Assembly: GCA_900541035.1 (NCBI GenBank)
Contig: UQIN01000011.1
Span: 9,530-73,529, forward strand
Length of the DNA stretch: 64,000 nucleotides
From: an uncultured Collinsella sp.
Lineage (GTDB): Bacteria; Actinomycetota; Coriobacteriia; Coriobacteriales; Coriobacteriaceae
Direction: 5' to 3'
Below are positions 1 through 8,648 of the stretch, piece by piece (positions within the stretch are counted from its first letter, which is position 1; the number at the start of each line of letters is the position of its first letter). The notes below the pieces were generated by a model. It did no database searches, had not been told where the DNA came from, and saw nothing but the letters and a program-made list of their open reading frames with translations. A program made the position numbers and the translations under genes.

Positions 1-1
1 G

Positions 2-295
2 GGGGCCTCGCGCGCCGTTTTGGTAACGCTTCGTATCGGGGATATGACCGAGGTCGTGCGCGAGGCACTCGACTTTGCGTGGGAGACGTTTCGCGATGAG
101 GACCCGCTCACGCGCGGCTGCGAGCTTGCCGTGGAGGAGGTCCATCCACAAAGCGAGTGCCTGGACTGCGGCGAGGTCTTTGAGCACGACCGTTTCCATT
201 GTCGCTGCCCCCAGTGTGGCGGCGCCAACGTGCGCCTGCTGCACGGCCGCGAGCTCGATATCGCAAGTATCGAAATCGAAACCCCCGACGATTAG
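2..295 (+). CDS. hypA: HypA hydrogenase nickel-insertion protein, 5' partial
   Basis: C-terminal part of HypA, the nickel and zinc chaperone that delivers Ni to [NiFe]-hydrogenase precursors together with HypB. The frame is open to the window edge, so the N-terminal MHE Ni-binding start lies outside; the TTG at 20 is internal. Visible landmarks are the LRIGDMTEVV segment, the two CxxC pairs of the zinc site (CLDC and CPQC), and a C-terminal GRELDIASIEIE matching the family end. hypB follows 55 bp downstream on the same strand, as expected for a hyp operon. The identification is firm; only the missing start limits it. Confidence 0.9.
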   Translation, partial: GASRAVLVTLRIGDMTEVVREALDFAWETFRDEDPLTRGCELAVEEVHPQSECLDCGEVFEHDRFHCRCPQCGGANVRLLHGRELDIASIEIETPDD

Positions 296-350
296 CCCGC
301 TAGCCATCTAATGATGGGGTATAAAGGGGCCAAAGTAAGGAGCGCTAAGT

Positions 351-1034
351 ATGGCCGAGAAAACGATTGATATCGCGTCGCCGATCCTGTCGCGCAACGA
401 GCGCCTGGCAGATCAGCTGCGTCAGCGATTTAATGAGGCAGGCACCTTCGTGATCAATGTGCTGTCGAGCCCCGGCTCGGGTAAGACCACCACGATTCTG
501 GGCACCAACGAGCGCCTGCGTGACAAGGCCGGCCTACGCTGTGCCGTCATCGAGGGCGATATCGCCTCGGATGTCGACGCCATCACCATGAAGGAAGCCG
601 GCATGCCCGCCATCCAGATCAACACGGGCGGTCTGTGCCACCTCGAGGGCAACATGATCATGGAGGCTGTCGATGCCTTCGACCAGGCTGTGGGTCTGGA
701 GAACATCGACGTCATCTTTATCGAAAACGTGGGTAACCTGGTCTGCCCGGTCGACTTTGACCTGGGCGAGAACCTGTCCATCATGATTCTCTCGGTGCCC
801 GAGGGCGACGACAAGCCCATCAAGTACCCGGGCATCTTCCAACACGCCGGCGCGCAGCTGCTCAACAAGGTCGACGTGGCTCCGGCTTTCGATTTTGACA
901 TGGATAGGTATACTAAGACACTCGATGACCTCAATCCGCAAGCGCCGCGGTTTGCCGTGAGCGCGCGCAAGGGCGAGGGCATGGATGCCTGGTGCGATTG
1001 GCTCATCGGGCAGATTGAGCAAGCAAGGGCGTAA
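351..1034 (+). CDS. hypB: HypB hydrogenase maturation GTPase
   Basis: GTPase that drives nickel insertion into the [NiFe]-hydrogenase large subunit with HypA. 227 residues, usual for the short HypB form. P-loop SSPGSGKTT at about 39-47, metal-site Cys-His in GGLCHLEGN at about 93-101, Walker-B region ENVGNLVCP, and the guanine-specificity motif NKVD. The N-terminal CxxC high-affinity nickel motif and His-rich stretch of some HypBs are absent. The ATG at 351 is preceded by an AAGGAG ribosome site. Other hyp genes and hydrogenase structural genes are not in the window and would be to the left or elsewhere. Confidence 0.95.
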   Translation: MAEKTIDIASPILSRNERLADQLRQRFNEAGTFVINVLSSPGSGKTTTILGTNERLRDKAGLRCAVIEGDIASDVDAITMKEAGMPAIQINTGGLCHLEGNMIMEAVDAFDQAVGLENIDVIFIENVGNLVCPVDFDLGENLSIMILSVPEGDDKPIKYPGIFQHAGAQLLNKVDVAPAFDFDMDRYTKTLDDLNPQAPRFAVSARKGEGMDAWCDWLIGQIEQARA

Positions 1035-1088
1035 GTCGGCCGCCATACGGGCGGGCGTAGCCGCAGAGATACGAGATAGGAGCCTCTT

Positions 1089-3662
1089 TTGAAGCTCATC
1101 ATCGCCGAGAAAAACGACGCCGCGCGTCAAATTGCCGAGCGTCTGTCCACGGGCAAACCCAAAAAGGACAAGGTGTACAACACCGCCATCTACCGTTTTG
1201 AGTGGAAGGGCGAGGAGTGCGTGACGATCGGCCTTGCCGGTCACATCCTGGCGCCCGATTTTTGTGACAGCGTGCTGTTCGATAAAAAGCTGGGCTGGTA
1301 TTCGGTCACGGAGGACGGTGAAATGCTGCCGGCCGACATGCCCGATGGCCTGGCTCGTCCGCCCTACGACACCAAGCGCAAGCCGTTTCTTGCCGACGGT
1401 ATCTCCATCAAGGGCTGGAAGCTCGAGAGCCTGCCCTATCTCACCTGGGCGCCCGTCATTAAGCTGCCGGCCGAGAAGGAGCTCATTCGTTCGCTCAAGA
1501 ACCTCGCTAAAAAGTCCGACAGCGTCATCATCGCCACGGACTTCGATCGCGAGGGTGAGCTGATCGGTTCGGACGCTCTCAACAAGGTGCGCGAGGTTGC
1601 GCCCGACTTGCCGGTCGCCCGCGCCCAGTATTCTTCGTTTACCAAGGCCGAGATTACGCAGGCCTTCGATAATCTTGTCTCGCTCGACCAGAATCTGGCC
1701 GACGCCGGCGAGAGCCGCCAGCACATCGACCTCATTTGGGGTGCGGTGCTCACGCGCTACCTGACGCTCGCCAAGTTTGGCGGCTTTGGCAACGTGCGCT
1801 CCGCCGGCCGCGTGCAGACGCCGACGCTTGCCCTGGTGGTCGAGCGCGAGCGCGAGCGCATGGCGTTTGTGCCCGAGGACTATTGGCAGATTCGCGGCAT
1901 GGGTGCCGCTCAGGGTGCTGCCGAGGATGACCGCTTTAAGATTGCGCACAAGACGGCACGTTTTACCGACAAGGATGCTGCCGAGACGGCGTACGGCCAC
2001 GTCGACGGCGCTACGACGGCAACCGTCGCCGCGGTGACCAAGCGCTCCCGCAAGCAGCAGCCGCCCACCCCGTTTGCGACGACCTCGCTGCAGGCTGCCG
2101 CCGCGGCCGAGGGCATCTCACCTGCACGTACCATGCGCATCGCCGAGTCCCTCTACATGGCGGGCCTCATCAGCTATCCGCGTGTCGACAACACCGTGTA
2201 CCCTGCGACGCTCGATCTGGGCGCCGTGGTGAGCGACCTGGCAAAGATCAACCCGGCGCTGGCGCCCGTGTGCAAAAAGGTACTCGCCGGCCCCATGAAG
2301 CCCACGCGCGGCAAAGTCGAGACCACCGACCACCCGCCCATCTACCCCACGGGCGAAGGCGATCCGTCCACGCTCGATGGCGGCCAGCGCAAGCTCTACG
2401 ACCTCATCGCCCGTCGCTTCCTGGCGACGCTCATGGGTCCCGCGACTATCGAGAACACCAAGCTCGAGCTCGATGTGAACGGTGAGCCGTTCGTGGCTTC
2501 GGGCGATGTGCTCGTGACCCCGGGTTTCCGCGAGGCGTACCCGTACGGACTCAAGCGCGACGAGCAGATGCCTCCGCTGGAGCAGGGCGACACGGTCGAC
2601 GTGTTCGACATTAAGCTCGAGGCCAAGCAGACCGAGCCGCCCGCGCGCTACAGCCAGGGCAAGCTCGTGCAGGAGATGGAAAAGCGCGGCCTGGGCACCA
2701 AGTCCACGCGCGCGAGCATCATCGAGCGCCTGTACGCCGTGCGCTACCTCAAAAACGATCCCGTGGAGCCGAGCCAGCTGGGCATCGCCATCATCGACGC
2801 GCTGACGCAGTTTGCCCCGCGCATCACGAGCCCCGATATGACCAGCGAGCTCGACGGCGACATGACCCGTGTGGAGCGCGGCGAGGACACCGAAGAGCAT
2901 GTCGTGACGCACTCGCGCGCGCTGCTGGCCGGCGTGCTCGACGAGCTGCTCAAGCACACGCAGGAGCTGGGCGACGCCATCAGCGACGCCGTCACGGCCG
3001 ATGCGCGCGTGGGCGCCTGCCCCAAGTGCGGCAAGGACCTGGTTATGAAGACGAGCGCCAAGACCCGCGGCAGCTTTATCGGCTGCATGGGCTGGCCCGA
3101 CTGCGACGTGACCTATCCGGTGCCGAGCGGCGTCAAGGTGAGCCCGCTCGAGGGCGAGGCCGCCGTGTGCCCCGAATGCGGTGCGCCGCGCATTAAGTGT
3201 CAGCCGTTCCGCCAGAAGGCTTTCGAGATCTGCGTGAACCCGACGTGCCCCACCAACTACGAGCCCGACCTTAAGGTGGGCGAGTGCAAGGTGTGTGCCG
3301 AGGCCGGACGCCATGGCGACCTGATCGCGCACAAGAGCGAGAAGAGCGGCAAGCGCTTTATCCGCTGCACCAACTACGATGACTGCGGCGTGAGCTATCC
3401 GCTGCCGGCGCGTGGCAAGCTCGAGGCGACGGGCGAGACCTGTCCCGAGTGCGGCGCCCCCATCGTGGTGGTCAACACGGCGCGCGGTCCGTGGCGTATC
3501 TGCGTCAACATGGACTGCCCGACCAAGGAGAAGAAGCCCGCCCGCGGCCGCAAGACCACAACCAAGGCGAGCACGGCAAAGAAGACGACGGCCAAGAAGA
3601 CGACCGCTAAGAAGACCACGACCAAGAAGTCGACTGCCAAGAAAGCAACCGCCGACAAATAG
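1089..3662 (+). CDS. topA: Type IA DNA topoisomerase I
   Basis: Relaxes negative supercoils by single-strand passage. 857 residues. TOPRIM domain at the N-terminus: LIIAEKNDAA (about 3-12) and DFDREGE (D151, D153, E155). Active-site tyrosine in GLISYPRVDNT (Tyr363). The N-terminal half resembles the archaeal-type TopA style (LIIAEK, ATDFDREGELIG) rather than the E. coli DPDREGE form. Four C-terminal CxxC zinc-finger units start near CPKCG, CPECG, CKVCAEAG and CPECG, followed by a Lys/Thr tail of repeated AKKTT units, a DNA-binding tail common in actinobacterial TopA. Start is TTG at 1089 with GATAGGAG upstream; no in-frame ATG fits as well. Confidence 0.93.
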   Translation: MKLIIAEKNDAARQIAERLSTGKPKKDKVYNTAIYRFEWKGEECVTIGLAGHILAPDFCDSVLFDKKLGWYSVTEDGEMLPADMPDGLARPPYDTKRKPFLADGISIKGWKLESLPYLTWAPVIKLPAEKELIRSLKNLAKKSDSVIIATDFDREGELIGSDALNKVREVAPDLPVARAQYSSFTKAEITQAFDNLVSLDQNLADAGESRQHIDLIWGAVLTRYLTLAKFGGFGNVRSAGRVQTPTLALVVERERERMAFVPEDYWQIRGMGAAQGAAEDDRFKIAHKTARFTDKDAAETAYGHVDGATTATVAAVTKRSRKQQPPTPFATTSLQAAAAAEGISPARTMRIAESLYMAGLISYPRVDNTVYPATLDLGAVVSDLAKINPALAPVCKKVLAGPMKPTRGKVETTDHPPIYPTGEGDPSTLDGGQRKLYDLIARRFLATLMGPATIENTKLELDVNGEPFVASGDVLVTPGFREAYPYGLKRDEQMPPLEQGDTVDVFDIKLEAKQTEPPARYSQGKLVQEMEKRGLGTKSTRASIIERLYAVRYLKNDPVEPSQLGIAIIDALTQFAPRITSPDMTSELDGDMTRVERGEDTEEHVVTHSRALLAGVLDELLKHTQELGDAISDAVTADARVGACPKCGKDLVMKTSAKTRGSFIGCMGWPDCDVTYPVPSGVKVSPLEGEAAVCPECGAPRIKCQPFRQKAFEICVNPTCPTNYEPDLKVGECKVCAEAGRHGDLIAHKSEKSGKRFIRCTNYDDCGVSYPLPARGKLEATGETCPECGAPIVVVNTARGPWRICVNMDCPTKEKKPARGRKTTTKASTAKKTTAKKTTAKKTTTKKSTAKKATADK

Positions 3663-3688
3663 CCGAACAGCGACACGCCACAGCAACA

Positions 3689-3726
3689 GGGGCCGGGTGC
3701 GCGAATCCAAACGCGCACCCGGCCCC
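3689..3726 (+). terminator. Strong GC hairpin after topA
   Basis: A perfect 15-bp stem (GGGGCCGGGTGCGCG and its complement) with an 8-nt loop lies 27 bp after the topA stop. There is no T-run, so it may act as a rho-aided terminator or a 3'-end protecting hairpin. Confidence 0.6.
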
Positions 3727-3733
3727 GCTCATG

Positions 3734-3800
3734 AGTTGCGGTGAAATAGTTCTTATTTGAGCTTGTAGGGCTCAAAAACCGGAACTATTCCACCGCAACT
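3734..3800. repeat. AGTTGCGGTGAAATAG hairpin repeat, copy 1
   Basis: Imperfect palindrome with 19-nt arms (3734-3752 and 3782-3800; one mismatch) around a loop that holds its own small inverted repeat (TTTGAGC/GCTCAAA). The same arms recur at 4871-4939 and 58763-58829. It lies between the convergent topA and zinc-ribbon genes. Confidence 0.85.
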
Positions 3801-3818
3801 TCTTGTTGGTTGGGGAGT

Positions 3819-4802
3819 TTAGTTCACTTCGACGGGTTTGGCGCCGGGATAGCGCTCCTCAAAGTCTAGGCGGTACTTATTGTCATTGGTGCCCGCCACG
3901 TTGTCGCGCGACAGCGGCGCCACGATCTCATTCTTGTGGTCCGCAGGCTTGGCGTATTTCAGACTGATCTCCCAGGCATCACAGATTGCGTCAATGCGGT
4001 GATCCAGGTCGTCGTACAGGGCGATGATGTCCTTCCAGGAGCTGTAGTTTTTGGAGCTCGTCGGGACGTCCAGGTCCTCGACGATGTCGTAATACTGCTC
4101 GATGGTGTCCTCCGTGCGCTCGGCGACGTCGGCGAGATTTTGACGGGTGGTTCGATCCTCTTCCAGATAGTTGCCGTTGAAGTTCTGCGCGCAGCCACGG
4201 ACCTGGCTGTCGAGATCTTCGAGCAGGTCGTAGTATTCGCTCAGGCGACGGTAGAGGTTCTGCTCAGAGAGCGTTGCTTCGCCGCCATCCTCGTCGTCAT
4301 CGTCATCATCGTCGTACAGGCTGTTGGGATCGCCGAGAGGTTTTAGGTCATCGTCGTCGACGTCATGGTGCAGCTTAGCTACCTCGGCGGTCGTCTGCGT
4401 ACCGGCGTTGTCGAAAGGCTTGATCACAAAGAAAATGACCAGGGCGATGATGATCGCCACCAGCACAACGATAACGGCGATAAGCGGCCCGGTGCCGCTC
4501 TTTTTGGAAGCGGGGGTCTGTGGCGAAGCGGGCGCGTATGCGGGAGCCGGCTGCTGTTGGGGCGAGCCGCTCGCGACGGGTATGCGCTGCGTGGTCTCGA
4601 CGGCCTCGGTCCTTGCGGCGGGGTCGGGGCTATAGGCGAGGGAGTCGTCCGCCTTGGCTTGCGGCGTATCAAGGGAGCCGGTCTGCTCAAAAGCGGGCTG
4701 GCTATCGCTCGCGGCTGTTTGCTCAACGGGTGCACCGCACGAGGTGCAGAACTTGGCATCATCTGCAAGAAGCTTGCCGCACGAGGCGCAATACCGAGAC
4801 AT
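3819..4802 (-). CDS. Zinc-ribbon membrane protein, function unknown
   Basis: About 327 residues. N-terminal zinc ribbon MSRYCASCGKLL...FCTSCGAP (two CxxC pairs, residues about 5-25), a Pro/Ala/Ser/Gln linker, one membrane segment (LIAVIVVLVAIIIALVIFFV, about 115-135), an acidic Asp run, then a helical extracytoplasmic domain of about 170 residues. The start at 4802 is chosen because AAAGGAGT sits 5 nt before it; an upstream start at 4820 lacks a site. The gene opposes topA and tmk and is bracketed by two copies of the same hairpin repeat. Zinc-ribbon plus TM architecture is common in gut Firmicutes and Actinobacteria, but I know no role. Confidence 0.8.
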   Translation of the reverse strand: MSRYCASCGKLLADDAKFCTSCGAPVEQTAASDSQPAFEQTGSLDTPQAKADDSLAYSPDPAARTEAVETTQRIPVASGSPQQQPAPAYAPASPQTPASKKSGTGPLIAVIVVLVAIIIALVIFFVIKPFDNAGTQTTAEVAKLHHDVDDDDLKPLGDPNSLYDDDDDDDEDGGEATLSEQNLYRRLSEYYDLLEDLDSQVRGCAQNFNGNYLEEDRTTRQNLADVAERTEDTIEQYYDIVEDLDVPTSSKNYSSWKDIIALYDDLDHRIDAICDAWEISLKYAKPADHKNEIVAPLSRDNVAGTNDNKYRLDFEERYPGAKPVEVN

Positions 4803-4870
4803 TGCCACTCCTTTCGCCACATTTCAATGCAATACGACGATTATACCCAGCATCCAAAATTCCCCATCAT

Positions 4871-4939
4871 AAGTTGCGGTGAAATAGGGACTGTTTGGCG
4901 GTCTCAGAGCTTCAATCAGCACCTATTTCACCGCAACTT
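4871..4939. repeat. AGTTGCGGTGAAATAG hairpin repeat, copy 2
   Basis: Perfect 18-bp arms (4871-4888 and 4922-4939), total 69 bp, with an unrelated loop sequence. It lies in the divergent gap between the zinc-ribbon gene and tmk, so it could overlap promoters of either. Confidence 0.88.
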
Positions 4940-5042
4940 TGGAAAGGCACCTTTAGCCATTGGGAACGCGCCGAGCACTGGGGTATCATGGCTTGGTTGC
5001 TATAACTCGCATTTACGCGCCTTGTAGGAAGGGGCTGCGCCC

Positions 5043-5726
5043 ATGGCTTTTGAGCCTGCTCAACATAGCTTTATCACGCTCGAGGGCGTCGACGGCGCCG
5101 GCAAGTCCACGCAGGCGCGCCTGCTTGCCCGCGCGCTCGAACTCGCTGGCTACCAGGTTGTGAGCCTGCGCGAGCCGGGCGGCACCGCCATCAGCGAAAA
5201 GATTCGCGCTTTGCTGCTCGACCCCGCCAACACGGCGATGGGAGACACCTGCGAGTTGCTGCTCTACGAGGCGGCGCGCGCCCAGTTGGTGCACGAGGTC
5301 ATAGCCCCCGCCCTTGCGGCCGGCAAGGTGGTCCTGTGCGATCGCTTCTACGATTCCACGACCTGCTACCAGGCGTTTGCCGATGGCCTCGATCGCCAGA
5401 TGGTGCGCGACGCCAACAACCTGGCCGTCGCGGGAACGCACCCGGCGCTCACACTCGTCTACCACATCACGCCCGAGCAGGCGGCGCTACGCATGGCAGC
5501 CCGTGGCGCGGCGGATCGCATGGAGGCCAAGGGCATGGCATTCCAAGAGCGTGTCTACGAGGGGTTTTGCGCAATTGCTGCCGAGGAGCCAAACCGCGTA
5601 AAGCTCATCGACGCCACTACGACCGTCGAGGAAGTCTTCGAGAAGACGGTCGAGCAGGTTCGCGCGTACGGTCTCGACATTCCGCGGGAAGCCGTCGCCG
5701 CCGCGCTTGCCAAGGAGGCCGAGTAA
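5043..5726 (+). CDS. tmk: Thymidylate kinase
   Basis: Phosphorylates dTMP to dTDP for DNA synthesis. 227 residues, near the family norm. P-loop EGVDGAGKST at 14-23, the DR(F/Y) motif in CDRFYDSTTCYQ, and REPGGT after strand 2, all diagnostic. The stop is followed one base later by the holB start, so the two are translationally linked; the tmk-holB-ricT order is the common bacterial one. Confidence 0.96.
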   Translation: MAFEPAQHSFITLEGVDGAGKSTQARLLARALELAGYQVVSLREPGGTAISEKIRALLLDPANTAMGDTCELLLYEAARAQLVHEVIAPALAAGKVVLCDRFYDSTTCYQAFADGLDRQMVRDANNLAVAGTHPALTLVYHITPEQAALRMAARGAADRMEAKGMAFQERVYEGFCAIAAEEPNRVKLIDATTTVEEVFEKTVEQVRAYGLDIPREAVAAALAKEAE

Positions 5727-5727
5727 C

Positions 5728-6855
5728 ATGGCCCCCGCTCAGGCAAGCCTGCTGGCCAAGCTCGACACCCAAGAGCGCGTGCGCGACTTTTTGACCAATG
5801 CCGTCGCTAGCGGTCGCGCGTCGCACGCCTACCTGTTTTTGGGCGCGCCCGGCGCGGGCAAGCTCGACGCCGCGTGGGCGCTCGCCCAAGCCTTCCTGTG
5901 CGAGCAGGACGGCTGCGGCGCATGCGACAGCTGCGTGCGCGTTGCTCGGCATACGCATCCCGACGTGCACTATTACACGCCCGAGAGCGCCACGGGTTAC
6001 CTCATTGCCCAGACCCGCGAGCTGCTCGATGACGTGCCGCTGGCGCCCATCCGCGCCAAGGCAAAGGTCTACATCATCGACCGTGCCGAGCAGCTGCGCG
6101 CCAACACCGCCAACGCGCTGCTCAAAACGCTCGAGGAGCCGCCCGAGGGCGTTATGTTCATCCTGTTGGGTACCTCGGCCGACGTGATGCTGCCCACTAT
6201 CGTGAGTCGTTGCCAGTGCGTGCCGTTTCGGCTGGTATCGCCCGCCGTCGCCGCGCAGGCCGTGAGCCGCGCCACCGGTCAGGACCCTGCGCGTTGCCGC
6301 ATGGCGGTCGCCGTGGCGGGAAGCCCCACACGCGGCATCGAGTTTCTTAAGAGCGCCGAGCGCCAGGACGCCCGCCGTCAGATGGTCCGTGCCATCGACT
6401 CGCTCATTGCCGCCGACGAGGCCGACGTGCTCAGTCGCGCCAAGTCGCTCATTGTCGCCGTTAAGGCGCCGCTCGCCGAGGTCAAGTCCACGCAGGAAAA
6501 GGTACTCGAGCAAAACGCCGACTACCTGTCGCGTGGAGCATTGAAGCAGCTTGAGGACCGCAACAAGCGCGAACTCAACGCGCGCGAGCGTTCGGGTATC
6601 ATGGAAGTGCTGGCGAGCGCGCGGACGCTCATGCGCGATGTGCTGCTGACACTTCAGGACGAGGCAGCCGACGTGGTGAACGAGGATGTGCGCGACACGA
6701 TCGGTCGGCTTGCCGCCGCGACCAATGTTGCGGGTGCCACCCAGGCGCTCGAGGCGGTCGCGACCGCCGAGCGCAACATCGCCAGAAACGTTACTCCCCA
6801 GCTGGCCATCGAGGTCATGCTGTTCGATATCAGGAAGGCACTGAAATGCCGTTAG
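5728..6855 (+). CDS. holB: DNA polymerase III delta-prime subunit
   Basis: Clamp-loader subunit. 375 residues from the ATG at 5728, which has AAGGAGG inside the end of tmk at good spacing; the frame is open seven codons earlier but that start has no site. Features: SHAYLFLGAPGAGKLDAAW (P-loop-like, Thr/Ser replaced by Leu), zinc module with four Cys in CEQDGCGACDSCVRVA, YIIDRAEQL (degenerate Walker B), NALLKTLEEPPEGV and the sensor SRC motif IVSRCQC. The altered P-loop fits a delta-prime that does not hydrolyse ATP. Ends overlapping ricT by 10 bp. Confidence 0.93.
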   Translation: MAPAQASLLAKLDTQERVRDFLTNAVASGRASHAYLFLGAPGAGKLDAAWALAQAFLCEQDGCGACDSCVRVARHTHPDVHYYTPESATGYLIAQTRELLDDVPLAPIRAKAKVYIIDRAEQLRANTANALLKTLEEPPEGVMFILLGTSADVMLPTIVSRCQCVPFRLVSPAVAAQAVSRATGQDPARCRMAVAVAGSPTRGIEFLKSAERQDARRQMVRAIDSLIAADEADVLSRAKSLIVAVKAPLAEVKSTQEKVLEQNADYLSRGALKQLEDRNKRELNARERSGIMEVLASARTLMRDVLLTLQDEAADVVNEDVRDTIGRLAAATNVAGATQALEAVATAERNIARNVTPQLAIEVMLFDIRKALKCR

Positions 6856-8546
6856 TCGTACCCGTTAAGTTTACCTACGCCTCGCGCGACCTGTGGTTTG
6901 ACCCGCAGGACCTGGATATCCTCGAGGCCGATTATGCCATTTGCTCTACCGAGCGCGGAACCGAGATCGGCTTGGTCACGGCCGATCCCTTCGAGGTGCC
7001 GCAAGACGAGATCGGTCAGCCGCTCAAGCCCGTGCTGCGCGTGGCGAGCGACATCGACCTGCAGCTTGCCGACGATCTTGCCATCCAGGGCGACGAGGCC
7101 ATGATCGATTTCCGCCGTCTGGTCAAAGAACTCGACCTCGAGATGAAGCCGGTCGGCGTCGAGTACCTGTTTGGCGGCGAGAAGGCCGTGTTCTACTTTG
7201 CGGCCGAGGAGCGCGTCGATTTTCGCCAGCTCGTCAAGGATCTGTCCTCGACGCTGCACATTCGCGTCGACATGCGCCAGATCGGCGTGCGCGACGAGAC
7301 TCGCCTGGTGGGCGGCTATGCCCAGTGCGGCCAGGAGCTCTGTTGCACGCGCTTTGGCGGACAGTTTGAGCCCGTCTCGATCCGCATGGCAAAAGAGCAG
7401 GACCTGCCGCTCAATTCCTCCAAGATCAGCGGCGTTTGCGGCCGCCTGATGTGCTGCCTGCGCTATGAGTTCGAAGCGTACAAGGACTTTAAGAGCCGTG
7501 CGCCCAAAAAGAAGACGCTCATCGATACGCCGCTCGGCAAGGCGCGTATTCAGGAATATGACACGCCGCGTGAGCAGCTGGTGCTGCGCCTGGAGAACGG
7601 CAAGGTCTTTAAGGTCAACCTGGCCGATATGACCTGCTCGGAGGGCTGCAAAAAGAAGGCCGCCGAGCAGGGCTGCAACTGCCGCCCCGACTGCGTGACG
7701 CGCGACGTGCTCGAGCGCATCGAGTCGCCCGAGATGCGCCTGGCGCTCATGGAGCTCGACCGCGAGAACGGCGTCGACGTGGGCGATGGCCTGTCGAGCG
7801 CCGACCGTCTGGCCGGTACGTCGATGCCCAAGCGCCGTCGTCGCGATGCTGAATCCGATGCTCGCGCCGGTCAGGGGCAGGGCGAGGGTCGTGGCCGCGG
7901 AAAGGGCCGTGGCAATGCCGCAACGCCTGAGGCCGAGGAGGCCGCCGGTGGCCGTCGTCGTCGCAAGCGCGCGGGCTCGGGCGATGTCGGCGAGGCTGCA
8001 GCTGCAGACAAGAACTCCTCCCGCGAGCGCGAGACTCAGCAGCCTCAGCAGCAAAACCGCGGCGGTGGCATGAACCCCACGCGCCGTCGCCGCCGTCACC
8101 TGTCGAGCGAGGAGCGCGAGGATGCCTTCCGCGCGGCAGCTGCTCGCGAGGCTGGTGCCGCTTCCAAGGGTCCCTCGGGTTCCGATGCGCCTGCCGACAA
8201 GGGCGGCAAGTCACGTGGCGAGGATGAGCGCGCGCCGCGTCCGCGCCGTCGCCATTCCTCGGGCACGCAACAGAAGCCCTCAGTGCCCTCCGTTGCCGAT
8301 CAGGTCTCGGATGGCGAGGTCAAGGTCACGCGCCGTCGTCCCGGAGATGGCGGGGGAGCGGCTGCCAAGGCTTCGCGTGGCGCCGCTCGCGACGAGCGCG
8401 AGTCGCGCGAAGATCGCGGTGGCGAGGGCTCGGCCGACCAGGGCCAAAAGCGCCGTCGCCGTCGCCGTTCCCGCAAGCCGCGCCAGAATGGTGGCGAGGG
8501 CTCGACCCCGTCTTCGTCCGCACCACAACCGCCCGCCGGCGAATAA
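6846..8546 (+). CDS. ricT: PSP1/RicT-family protein with long basic tail
   Basis: RicT (YaaT) family, part of the RicAFT complex that affects RNA processing in Firmicutes; here only the domain is certain. N-terminal PSP1 region (about 1-270) has the conserved Cys clusters YAQCGQELCCTRFGG, VCGRLMCCLRYE and CSEGCKKKAAEQGCNC, likely Fe-S ligands. Residues from about 310 to 566 are low-complexity Arg/Gly/Glu-rich sequence with repeated RRRRR and GEGRGRG-like runs, probably disordered and RNA-binding. Overlaps holB by 10 bp, so coupled. The tail roughly doubles the usual length of about 275 residues. Confidence 0.88.
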   Translation: MPLVVPVKFTYASRDLWFDPQDLDILEADYAICSTERGTEIGLVTADPFEVPQDEIGQPLKPVLRVASDIDLQLADDLAIQGDEAMIDFRRLVKELDLEMKPVGVEYLFGGEKAVFYFAAEERVDFRQLVKDLSSTLHIRVDMRQIGVRDETRLVGGYAQCGQELCCTRFGGQFEPVSIRMAKEQDLPLNSSKISGVCGRLMCCLRYEFEAYKDFKSRAPKKKTLIDTPLGKARIQEYDTPREQLVLRLENGKVFKVNLADMTCSEGCKKKAAEQGCNCRPDCVTRDVLERIESPEMRLALMELDRENGVDVGDGLSSADRLAGTSMPKRRRRDAESDARAGQGQGEGRGRGKGRGNAATPEAEEAAGGRRRRKRAGSGDVGEAAAADKNSSRERETQQPQQQNRGGGMNPTRRRRRHLSSEEREDAFRAAAAREAGAASKGPSGSDAPADKGGKSRGEDERAPRPRRRHSSGTQQKPSVPSVADQVSDGEVKVTRRRPGDGGGAAAKASRGAARDERESREDRGGEGSADQGQKRRRRRRSRKPRQNGGEGSTPSSSAPQPPAGE

Positions 8547-8610
8547 CGCCCGCGAGCGGATTTAGCCCGCCTTGCCCCGAGCGCATCGGGGTACCATAGC
8601 GCTGAATCAA

Positions 8611-8644
8611 CAACCCTCCCTGCGACCGAACGTAGGGAGGGTTG
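8611..8644 (+). promoter_or_regulatory. Hairpin that encloses the comF ribosome site
   Basis: CAACCCTCCCT (8611-8621) pairs with AGGGAGGGTTG (8634-8644) in a perfect 11-bp stem, extended by CG/GU pairs. The GGAGG of comF is inside the 3' arm and the TTG start is 5 nt after it. It may terminate ricT transcription or limit comF translation; no T-run follows beyond TGTCTT. Confidence 0.6.
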
Positions 8645-8648
8645 TGTC

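Noticed and set aside
534..3710. Long minus-strand open frames opposite hypB and topA
   Set aside because: They are antisense to clear conserved genes, have no ribosome site and give Arg/Leu/Ala-rich translations typical of GC-rich shadow frames.
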